The notes under the pieces are model-generated. The model was not told the DNA's origin, did not search any database, and was given only the letters and a program-made list of their open reading frames with translations. Of a stretch of 13,106 bases of DNA, positions 1-5,266 are shown in pieces; position 1 is the first letter of the stretch; each line of letters opens with the position of its first letter. The DNA lies in the NCBI GenBank assembly GCA_013215525.1, contig JABSQY010000045.1, positions 1 through 13,106 on the forward strand, given 5' to 3'. The stretch is from Nanoarchaeales archaeon (GTDB lineage Archaea > Nanobdellota > Nanobdellia > Woesearchaeales > UBA583). The position numbers and the translations under genes are program-made.

Positions 1-289
1 TTTTATCGTGAGTTTTTAAATTTAAAGGTTTTTTTGCCCAAATAAAAGTTTTTAGAAACCAAATTAATAATAATAAAATTGGAATTATAAAAATATACAA
101 ATTATTTTTAATTGTATTTTCTAAACCTATTTGTAATAAAGTTGTATTTGTTAAAGTATTTTGTAAAACTTGAAATAAATCATTTGAAATAGAAGTATTA
201 ATAGTTTCATTTAAACTAGAATTAAGTATTCCAGTAGAATTCTCTAAAGTCATATTTACCAAATTTGAAATATTAGTATCATTAATCAT
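1..289 (-). CDS. Partial Asn/Thr-rich single-pass membrane protein (N-terminal part)
   Basis: An open frame starts at ATG 289 and runs leftward off the window edge without a stop (96 codons visible). Residues 1-60 are rich in Asn, Ser and Thr with several N-x-S/T sequons, as in an extracytoplasmic N-glycosylated segment. Residues about 63-83 form a hydrophobic helix (core IIPILLLLIWFL), followed by a Lys-containing stretch that should be cytoplasmic. There is no cleavable signal peptide at the start, so the topology is probably N-out. A TATA-like box on the same strand at 311-319 is centred 26 nt before the ATG, which supports both the start and leaderless transcription. I do not recognise a family, and the C-terminal part that would decide function is missing. 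Confidence 0.6.
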   Translation of the reverse strand, partial: MINDTNISNLVNMTLENSTGILNSSLNETINTSISNDLFQVLQNTLTNTTLLQIGLENTIKNNLYIFIIPILLLLIWFLKTFIWAKKPLNLKTHDK

Positions 290-310
290 AAAAATAACAA
301 AACTAAGCAA

Positions 311-319
311 ATATATAAG
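311..319 (-). promoter_or_regulatory. TATA box of the partial membrane-protein gene
   Basis: On the minus strand it reads CTTATATAT. Its centre lies 26 nt upstream of ATG 289, which places the transcription start at or beside the start codon (leaderless). Confidence 0.5.
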
Positions 320-340
320 TCTTATGTAGAATAGAATAAA

Positions 341-362
341 ATTTGGAAGTCAAAATCCAAAT
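341..362. promoter_or_regulatory. ATTTGG-N10-CCAAAT dyad, possible operator
   Basis: This is a perfect 6-bp inverted repeat with a 10-bp spacer, about 22 bp upstream of the TATA box for the minus-strand membrane-protein gene. The size fits a dimeric regulator site. No regulator is identified and chance occurrence is possible in such A+T-rich DNA. Confidence 0.25.
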
Positions 363-390
363 CAGTAATTAGTGTATTTTGTATATTTAT

Positions 391-408
391 ATGTTCGAAC
401 AACAAAAC
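391..408 (+). repeat. 18-bp head repeat accompanying hairpin repeat copy 1
   Basis: ATGTTCGAACAACAAAAC matches 5102-5119 at 17 of 18 positions. In both places it lies just after a TATA-like stretch and upstream of the 110-bp hairpin repeat on the same strand. The gap to the hairpin differs (66 against 26 nt), and the gap sequences are unrelated. The core ATGTTCGAA also recurs at 584-592. It could be the downstream part of a shared promoter or the conserved 5' end of a larger repeat. Confidence 0.6.
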
Positions 409-463
409 TTTGTGTAAGTAAAATCTCACAAAGGCTTAGAAATTATCAACAAGAAATTTCTTG
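408..463 (+). other. Small inverted repeats between head repeat and hairpin copy 1
   Basis: This copy-specific spacer holds a 7-bp hairpin (CTTTGTG at 408-414, CACAAAG at 427-433) and a 14-bp perfect palindrome CAAGAAATTTCTTG at 450-463. Neither is present in the shorter spacer of copy 2 (5120-5145). If the repeat is transcribed from near the head, these would be extra stems of the copy 1 RNA. Confidence 0.4.
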
Positions 464-474
464 AAGGTCTGAAC

Positions 475-584
475 TTAGGAGGATTTTTGTTTAGAGTGCT
501 TGCTTTTTGAATCGGATTAGAATATATATCTATCCGATTCTAAAAAAGTGAGTGCTCTAGACAAAAAGCATCCGTTTCAAAACA
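475..584 (+). repeat. 110-bp hairpin repeat, copy 1 (candidate structured ncRNA or MITE-like element)
   Basis: This segment matches 5146-5255 at 109 of 110 positions, while the flanks are unrelated. It folds into one long stem: 481-484 with 570-573, 485-508 with 543-566, 509-517 with 532-540 and 519-521 with 529-531, about 40 pairs closed by a loop near 522-528. Five pairs (491.560, 497.554, 498.553, 501.550, 502.549) are G.U on the plus strand and would be A.C on the minus strand, so the plus strand is the better RNA. The only difference between the copies (A524 against C5195) falls in the apical loop. It lies 33 nt past the dnaK stop, antisense to any dnaK read-through. It has no terminal U tract, so it is not an ordinary intrinsic terminator. 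I do not match it to SRP RNA, RNase P, a box C/D RNA or a known ribozyme. Confidence 0.85.
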
Positions 585-607
585 TGTTCGAAAGCATAAT
601 TAAAATA

Positions 608-629
608 AAAAAGGAATTTATTCCTTTTT
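608..629 (-). terminator. Hairpin with T-run at the dnaK 3' end
   Basis: A perfect 9-bp stem (AAAAAGGAA / TTCCTTTTT) with a 4-nt loop spans the dnaK stop codon at 618-620. On the minus strand it is followed by a T-rich tail, consistent with termination of the dnaK transcript. Confidence 0.55.
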
Positions 630-2462
630 AGTATCAGCATCTTCTGTAGATTTCTCTTCAGCTTCAACATCAACAACTTTTTCACCATCTTTAGTCACAT
701 CAGAAGCTTGAGCAGCTTCTTCTTGATTATAAATATCAGCGAAAACAGTTTGAGCAAATGAAGTTAATTCTTCAGTTCTCTTTAAAATCATCTTAGCAGA
801 CTTAGACTCAGATTTAACTAATTCTTCTAAATCAGTTAACTTAACAGTTAACTCACCAGCTTTCTTAGCATCAACTTTATCTTTATTCTCATCTAAAGTC
901 TTTCTAGTTTGGTAAATTCTTGATTCAGCTTCATTAGTTGCTTCGATTTCTTCTCTCTTCTTAGCATCTTCTTCAGCATACTTCTCAGCATCATCTTGCA
1001 TCTTCTTAATCTCTTCATCAGTTAAAGTAGTTGATGCAGTAATCTTAATCTTTTGCTCCTTACCAGTTCCTAAATCCTTACCGGAAACAGCAACAATACC
1101 GTTTGCATCAATATCAAAAGTAACTTCAATTTGAGGAACTCCTCTTGCAGCAGCAGGAATACCATCTAAGTTAAAAGAACCTAAAATGTTATTATCTGTA
1201 AACATTGTTCTCTCTCCTTGTGCAACTCTAATAGTTACAGTTGATTGGTTATCCTCAGCAGTTGAATAAACTTGAGACTTCTTTGTAGGAATAGTTGTAT
1301 TTTTATCAATCATGATAGTTAAAACACCACCCATAGTTTCAATACCTAAAGATAAAGGTGTAACATCTAATAATAAAACATCAGTTACATCACCTGATAA
1401 AACACCACCTTGAATAGCAGCACCTAAAGCTACAGCTTCATCTGGGTTAACAGACTTATCAGCATCCTTACCAGAAATATCCTTAACTAATTCTTGAACA
1501 GCAGGAATTCTTGTAGAACCTCCAACTAAAATAATCTTTTGAATTTCATCTAATGAAAATCCAGAATCTTTAATAGCAGATTGTGTAGGAACTCTTAATT
1601 GTTTTAAAATACCTGAAATTAAATCATTAAACTTCGCTCTTGTAATTTTCATATCTAAGTGCTTAGGACCTGATGCATCAGCAGTAATAAAAGGTTCTGA
1701 AATTTGTGATTCTAACTTACTAGATAATTCAATTTTTGCTTTTTCAGCAGCTTGTTTTAATCTTTGAGCAGCTTGAGGATCAGCCTTTAAATCAATCCCG
1801 TGTTCTTTCTTAAACTCAGTAGCAATATAATCAATTAATAAACTATCAATGTTATCTCCACCTAATTTGTTATTTCCTGCAGTTGATTTAACTTCAAAAA
1901 TACCATCATCTAATTCTAAAATTGAAACATCGAAAGTTCCTCCTCCAAAATCAAAAACTAAAATCTTTTGAGCATCAGTTTTGTCAATACCATAAGATAA
2001 AGCAGCAGCTGTTGGTTCATTAATAATTCTTTCAACTTCTAAACCTGCAATTTTACCTGCGTTTTTAGTTGCTTGTCTTTGTGAATCAGTAAAGTATGCT
2101 GGAACAGTAATTACAGCCTTTGTAATAGTTTCACCTAAGTATGCTTCAGCATCGCTCTTTAACTTACCTAAAGTAATTGCAGAAATTTCTTCTGGAGTAT
2201 AATCTTTACCATGGATGGAAACTTTGTAGTCTTCTCCCATATGTGTTTTAATTGAAATAACTGTATCTTGAGGCTTAACAATTGCTTGTTTCTTAGCAGC
2301 ATCTCCTACAATTCTTTCACCATCTCCACTAATGTGTACAATTGACGGTGTTGTTCTTTGTCCTTCTGCATTTGGAATAACTGTTGCAGTTCCATTCTCA
2401 ATAATTGAAATACAACTGTTAGTTGTACCTAAATCGATTCCTAAAATTTTTTCTTTTGCCAT
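618..2462 (-). CDS. dnaK: Molecular chaperone DnaK (Hsp70)
   Basis: This is an ATP-dependent Hsp70 chaperone that binds exposed hydrophobic peptides in the cytoplasm, working with DnaJ and the exchange factor GrpE (encoded here at 10835-11314). The length of 614 residues is normal. The nucleotide-binding domain fills about residues 1-370 and shows the phosphate-1 loop GIDLGTTNSC (8-17), ITVPAYFTDSQRQATK, the INEPTAAALSYG motif, phosphate-2 VFDFGGGTFDVSIL, and the adenosine motif ILVGGSTRIP. The interdomain linker VLLLDVTPLSLGIE and beta-sandwich substrate domain follow, then a helical lid and an acidic tail. It lacks the roughly 25-residue insertion typical of Gram-negative DnaK, as expected for archaeal and Firmicute forms. 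No dnaJ is adjacent. No start-proximal TATA fits a leaderless mRNA; the better promoter is at 2551-2563. Confidence 0.98.
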   Translation of the reverse strand: MAKEKILGIDLGTTNSCISIIENGTATVIPNAEGQRTTPSIVHISGDGERIVGDAAKKQAIVKPQDTVISIKTHMGEDYKVSIHGKDYTPEEISAITLGKLKSDAEAYLGETITKAVITVPAYFTDSQRQATKNAGKIAGLEVERIINEPTAAALSYGIDKTDAQKILVFDFGGGTFDVSILELDDGIFEVKSTAGNNKLGGDNIDSLLIDYIATEFKKEHGIDLKADPQAAQRLKQAAEKAKIELSSKLESQISEPFITADASGPKHLDMKITRAKFNDLISGILKQLRVPTQSAIKDSGFSLDEIQKIILVGGSTRIPAVQELVKDISGKDADKSVNPDEAVALGAAIQGGVLSGDVTDVLLLDVTPLSLGIETMGGVLTIMIDKNTTIPTKKSQVYSTAEDNQSTVTIRVAQGERTMFTDNNILGSFNLDGIPAAARGVPQIEVTFDIDANGIVAVSGKDLGTGKEQKIKITASTTLTDEEIKKMQDDAEKYAEEDAKKREEIEATNEAESRIYQTRKTLDENKDKVDAKKAGELTVKLTDLEELVKSESKSAKMILKRTEELTSFAQTVFADIYNQEEAAQASDVTKDGEKVVDVEAEEKSTEDADTKKE

Positions 2463-2512
2463 TTTATATGTATATAAGTCAAAAAATTATCGCAAAATCT
2501 CAAAAAATATGA

Positions 2513-2535
2513 AATTCTACTTATTTGATAGAATT
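2513..2535 (-). promoter_or_regulatory. AATTCTA-N9-TAGAATT dyad over the predicted dnaK transcription start
   Basis: This is a perfect 7-bp inverted repeat with a 9-bp spacer. The TATA-like box at 2551-2563 predicts a start near 2530, so the dyad would cover it, where a repressor could block initiation. It could equally form a small stem in the leader. No regulator is identified. Confidence 0.35.
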
Positions 2536-2550
2536 ATTAGGTCATATTTC

Positions 2551-2563
2551 TTTATAAATATAA
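2551..2563 (-). promoter_or_regulatory. Probable dnaK TATA box
   Basis: On the minus strand it reads TTATATTTATAAA. It predicts a start near 2530 and a leader of about 68 nt, which would make dnaK one of the few genes here with a leader. Confidence 0.4.
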
Positions 2564-2657
2564 CGATTTTATCGCAAATCCGCGTAAAGATAAGAAAAAT
2601 TCGGATTTGTGTAAATAAACGAAATAAACTCAATCAAACACAAAAAAAATAACAAAT

Positions 2658-2667
2658 AAATATAAAA
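2658..2667 (+). promoter_or_regulatory. TATA box of the MTA/SAH nucleosidase gene
   Basis: AAATATAAAA, centred 26-27 nt before ATG 2689, indicates a leaderless transcript and supports that start codon. Confidence 0.5.
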
Positions 2668-2688
2668 CAAACTAAATTAACTATAGTT

Positions 2689-3384
2689 ATGAAAACAATT
2701 GGAATCATCGGAGCAATGAAAGACGAAATTACACCATTACTACAACACTACAAAAACTACACAACAATCAAACTAGGGAAATTAGAATTTTATAAAATTA
2801 CACTAGAAAAAGAAGAAAAAATACTATACATAACACAATCCAAAATCGGAAAAGTATCAGCAGCAATTGCAGCAACTACACTTATCTCAAAATACAACTG
2901 CCAGCAAATTTTATTCACTGGAGTAGCAGGAGCAAATCATAAGGATTTAGATATTGGAGACTTAGTAATCGGAAATAAACTAGTACACCACGATGTTGAC
3001 ATCACAGCATTCGGACACCCAAAAGGACACATTCCAGAAATAGGAATTGAAATCGACACATCAGAAGAACTAAACAAAATCGCTGAAAGCATAATAAAAG
3101 AAAAAAATCATAATTACAAAGTTGGAACAATTGCAACAGGAGACCAATTTGTACACAGTAAAGAAATTAAAGAAGAAATTACAAATAACTTCAACGCAAT
3201 CGCAATAGAAATGGAAGGTGTAGCTGTCGCGCAAACATGTAACCAATTAGAAGTTCCATGTTTTATATTAAGAGCAATTTCCGACAATGCAAACGGTGAC
3301 GCTCCAGAAAACTTTGAAGAATTTGTAAAACAATCAGCTATTAAATCAAGTGAAATTATTGTAGAGATGATTCAATTAATCTAA
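2689..3384 (+). CDS. mtnN: 5'-methylthioadenosine/S-adenosylhomocysteine nucleosidase (MTAN/Pfs)
   Basis: This enzyme hydrolyses the glycosidic bond of methylthioadenosine and S-adenosylhomocysteine to release adenine, feeding methionine salvage and the activated methyl cycle. At 231 residues it matches the bacterial Pfs length. The N-terminal MKTIGIIGAMKDE carries catalytic Glu13 (E. coli Glu12). Family signatures follow in order: SKIGKVSAA (51-59), FTGVAGA (76-82), HHDVDITAFGH (100-110), ATGDQF (149-154), IEMEG (173-177, with Glu176 binding the ribose) and AISDN (196-200, with Asp199 as the proton donor, E. coli Asp197). All key residues are present, so it should be active. Most archaea use the phosphorylase MTAP instead, so a bacterial origin is likely. 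Its stop overlaps the stop of the convergent HTH gene. Confidence 0.96.
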   Translation: MKTIGIIGAMKDEITPLLQHYKNYTTIKLGKLEFYKITLEKEEKILYITQSKIGKVSAAIAATTLISKYNCQQILFTGVAGANHKDLDIGDLVIGNKLVHHDVDITAFGHPKGHIPEIGIEIDTSEELNKIAESIIKEKNHNYKVGTIATGDQFVHSKEIKEEITNNFNAIAIEMEGVAVAQTCNQLEVPCFILRAISDNANGDAPENFEEFVKQSAIKSSEIIVEMIQLI

Positions 3385-3815
3385 AGTTTTTCAAAATCTC
3401 CTAAAACTTTTTCAAGTCCACCCAAAATTTTTAATTTAGTTGAATCAGTTTCATTATCAAACTTATTTAAAATATTTGACATATATTTATTTAATAAATT
3501 TGAAAATGGATTTTTTGTATCAAAAACCAAACCATAAAGATAAATCCCTTCTGTATTTTTTTCTGAGGATAAATAGTCTCCAAGACACATATTTTCATTA
3601 AATACTAACTCTAACTTTTCATAAAGATGGTCTGAGATTGGTCTTTGTTGTTTTATTACTTGTGAAATATATGACTTCATAGAAACTAAAGTCATCTTTG
3701 AGCTATATCCAACTTCTAGTATTTTTTTTGCTAGTTCTATCTGAGTTGAAATTCCACAGTTATCTTTAACACCTCTCATAAATTCTTTCTGACTCCTAAT
3801 ATATTGTCCTACCAT
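3381..3815 (-). CDS. Putative XRE-like helix-turn-helix protein
   Basis: The protein has 144 residues with no membrane segment. Residues about 23-72 look like a Cro/C1-type HTH: the segment TQIELAKKI would be the first helix pair, and KSYISQVIKQQRPISDHLYEKLELVF resembles the recognition helix and following helices of XRE proteins, with a short insertion between them. The C-terminal half (about 80-144) is helical and unrecognised. It is transcribed divergently from the trmB-like gene, sharing a TATA box 28 nt upstream of this ATG, so it may regulate that pair. The 3' end overlaps the MTA/SAH nucleosidase stop (TAG at 3381-3383 against TAA at 3382-3384). The fold assignment is by eye and moderate; the open frame and promoter placement make it likely a real gene. 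Confidence 0.55.
   Translation of the reverse strand: MVGQYIRSQKEFMRGVKDNCGISTQIELAKKILEVGYSSKMTLVSMKSYISQVIKQQRPISDHLYEKLELVFNENMCLGDYLSSEKNTEGIYLYGLVFDTKNPFSNLLNKYMSNILNKFDNETDSTKLKILGGLEKVLGDFEKL
3383..3410. terminator. Weak inverted repeat at a convergent gene junction
   Basis: AAAGTTTT (3383-3390) and AAAACTTT (3403-3410) form 8-bp arms around a 12-nt loop, between the tail-to-tail nucleosidase and HTH genes. The T-run after the right arm suits plus-strand termination, but the stem is weak. Confidence 0.3.
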
Positions 3816-3837
3816 AATATTAAAGAATTAGAAGAAA

Positions 3838-3847
3838 TATTTATATA
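3838..3847. promoter_or_regulatory. Single TATA box shared by two divergent genes
   Basis: TATTTATATA on the plus strand (TATATAAATA on the minus) lies at the exact middle of the 55-bp divergent gap. Its octamer core (3840-3847) is centred 27.5 nt before ATG 3871 and 28.5 nt before ATG 3815, so one TBP site could drive two leaderless mRNAs in opposite directions. Confidence 0.55.
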
Positions 3848-3870
3848 CTTGTTCTCCCAATTAAAATACT

Positions 3871-4608
3871 ATGAGAGAAAAACTTAAACATTTAGGATTA
3901 AATAATAATGAAATTGAAATATATTTATTATTATTAAAACAGAACAATTTAACTGGACAACAAATTAGAAAAATATCAAATATTGCAAACTCAAGAGTAT
4001 ACTCTTGCCTAGACTCATTAATCTCCAAAGGAATTGTAACATATCAAATAACACCAAAACACAAAATTTTCTCAGCACTACCACCATCCACATTAGTAGA
4101 CATTGCAGAAAGTAGAAAAAGAGAAATTGAGTCTATAATTCCAGAATTAAAGGAATTAGAATCCAACTCTTCAATAAAAACAAAATCAGCAGTTTATGAA
4201 GGACTATCAGGATTTAAAACTGCATTTTATAATATGGCTAATTTATGTTCAGAAAATGAAACAATATCAATCATTGGATTTTCAAATCAAGCATATAAAA
4301 ATGAAAAATTAAAATACATTTTAAAAAATGTAAACAAAATATCAATTAAAAAAAAGCACAAATTTAAAATGATTTTAGATTCAGATAATAACATGTTTGC
4401 AAAAGATAGAACACAAGAAAAAATTACAGAGTTAAGATTTATGCCAAAAGGTTTTGTAAGTCCTGCAGCGATTGATATTTTTGAAGATAAAGTATATATT
4501 TTTATGTGGAGTGAAAATCCTTATGTATTTATGATTCAAAATGAAGAAATCGCAAAAGGATTTAAAATTTATTTTAATTTTTTATGGAATATGGGAACTA
4601 AAAAATAA
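3871..4608 (+). CDS. TrmB-family transcriptional regulator
   Basis: This is a cytoplasmic DNA-binding regulator of the archaeal TrmB family, whose members control sugar uptake and metabolism and other genes in response to small ligands. Residues about 3-58 form the winged HTH: LGLNNNEIEIYLLLLKQNNLTGQQI, then the recognition helix NSRVYSCLDSLISKGIV. The wing continues into IFSALPPSTLVDIAE, the usual TrmB transition to the coiled linker (about 74-100). Residues about 105-240 form the phospholipase-D-like effector domain and end in the characteristic FNFLWN stretch. At 245 residues it is near the shorter TrmB members, without the long sugar-binding C-terminus of classical TrmB. The ligand and targets cannot be read from the sequence. 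The start at 3871 fits the TATA box at 3840-3847. Confidence 0.88.
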   Translation: MREKLKHLGLNNNEIEIYLLLLKQNNLTGQQIRKISNIANSRVYSCLDSLISKGIVTYQITPKHKIFSALPPSTLVDIAESRKREIESIIPELKELESNSSIKTKSAVYEGLSGFKTAFYNMANLCSENETISIIGFSNQAYKNEKLKYILKNVNKISIKKKHKFKMILDSDNNMFAKDRTQEKITELRFMPKGFVSPAAIDIFEDKVYIFMWSENPYVFMIQNEEIAKGFKIYFNFLWNMGTKK

Positions 4609-4627
4609 TTTAATAAAAATAAGAGAC

Positions 4628-4637
4628 TTTAAATAAA
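4628..4637 (+). promoter_or_regulatory. TATA-like box of the DUF1801 gene
   Basis: TTTAAATAAA, centred about 24-25 nt before ATG 4657, gives the DUF1801 gene a separate promoter from the trmB-like gene that ends at 4608. Confidence 0.4.
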
Positions 4638-4656
4638 ATAGAATATTTCATATTCT

Positions 4657-5088
4657 ATGAAACACACAAAATTCGAAAATTTAGACGTAAAACGAGAATA
4701 CTATAAATTTCCAAAAAAAATGCAAACAAAAATGTTAGAACTAAGAGAAATAATATTTGAAGTTGCAAATAATAATAAAAATATTGGGAAAATTTCTGAA
4801 ACTTTAAAATGGGGAGAACCTACATATCAAGCTAATCAATCAAAAACTGGAAGTCCAATTAAAATTAATTATAAACAAGAAATGGGAACTAATTTCTCAA
4901 TGTATGTAATGTCTTCAACAGACTTAATTGAAACATTTAAAAAAAATTATCCAAAAACATTTTACTATACTGGAACTCGTGAAGTAATTATTAATTCAAA
5001 TAAAAAAATCCCAAGAAAAGAAATTTATCATTGTATAGAACTTGCACTAACATATAAATTTAAAGAAACTTCAAAAAAGAAAAAGTAA
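4657..5088 (+). CDS. DUF1801 (YdhG-like) domain protein
   Basis: A 143-residue soluble protein with the DUF1801 pattern: FPKKMQTKMLELREIIFEVA (18-37), ISETLKWGEPTY (46-57, the family hallmark), a beta-rich centre (about 68-85), and DLIETFKKNYPKTFYYTGTREVIINSNKKIP (89-119) followed by a helix with CIELALTYK. The family is small, alpha/beta and of uncertain biochemical role, being related to iron-chaperone-like and ydeI/ydhG proteins. It is bacterial in its broad distribution. The Lys-rich tail is short. Hairpin repeat copy 2 begins 58 nt after the stop on the same strand, so read-through from this gene could transcribe it. Confidence 0.82.
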   Translation: MKHTKFENLDVKREYYKFPKKMQTKMLELREIIFEVANNNKNIGKISETLKWGEPTYQANQSKTGSPIKINYKQEMGTNFSMYVMSSTDLIETFKKNYPKTFYYTGTREVIINSNKKIPRKEIYHCIELALTYKFKETSKKKK

Positions 5089-5101
5089 GTAAAAAATAAA
5101 T

Positions 5102-5119
5102 ATGTTCGAATAACAAAAC
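5102..5119 (+). repeat. 18-bp head repeat accompanying hairpin repeat copy 2
   Basis: ATGTTCGAATAACAAAAC differs from 391-408 at one position. It follows the A/T-rich AAATAAAT stretch, as copy 1 follows TATATTTAT, and precedes the hairpin by 26 nt. Confidence 0.6.
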
Positions 5120-5145
5120 AAAAGAAAAAAACAAGAACGATGGAG

Positions 5146-5255
5146 TTAGGAGGATTTTTGTTTAGAGTGCTTGCTTTTTGAATCGGATTAGAATCTATAT
5201 CTATCCGATTCTAAAAAAGTGAGTGCTCTAGACAAAAAGCATCCGTTTCAAAACA
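5146..5255 (+). repeat. 110-bp hairpin repeat, copy 2 (candidate structured ncRNA or MITE-like element)
   Basis: This is the near-identical partner of 475-584, in the same orientation, with one substitution in the apical loop (C5195) and therefore the same long stem of about 40 pairs with five plus-strand G.U wobbles. It lies between the convergent DUF1801 and beta-propeller genes and ends 11 nt before the beta-propeller stop. Both copies therefore sit just past the 3' end of a minus-strand gene, pointing toward it. No target-site duplication is visible around it. See copy 1 for the pairing scheme. Confidence 0.85.
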
Positions 5256-5266
5256 ATCTCAAAAAC

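Larger units (their letters stand above)
2487..2580 (-). promoter_or_regulatory. Direct repeats of GATTT(T)GCGATAA upstream of dnaK
   Basis: On the minus strand GATTTGCGATAA (2580-2569) and GATTTTGCGATAA (2499-2487) repeat the same core. The distal copy lies just upstream of the TATA-like box at 2551-2563. The proximal copy lies just upstream of a second A/T box near 2470-2478, which is too close to the ATG to start a leaderless mRNA. They may be regulator sites for heat-shock control; that role is inferred. Confidence 0.35.

Noticed and set aside
391..408. TTCGAA as the T-loop of a tRNA or tRNA fragment
   Set aside because: No acceptor, D or anticodon stems can be formed around it and the flanks are A-rich.
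475..584. Hairpin repeat as an ordinary intrinsic terminator
   Set aside because: The stem is far too long, there is no terminal T-run on either side, and dnaK already has a compact hairpin with a T-run at 608-629.
391..592. ATGTTCGAA as a target-site duplication around hairpin copy 1
   Set aside because: Copy 2 has the 9-mer only on its left side, and in both copies the left 9-mer is separated from the hairpin by a spacer of different length.
2332..2652. Open frame of about 106 codons on the plus strand
   Set aside because: It overlaps the dnaK 5' end antisense and runs into the dnaK promoter region; the product is low-complexity and resembles no family.
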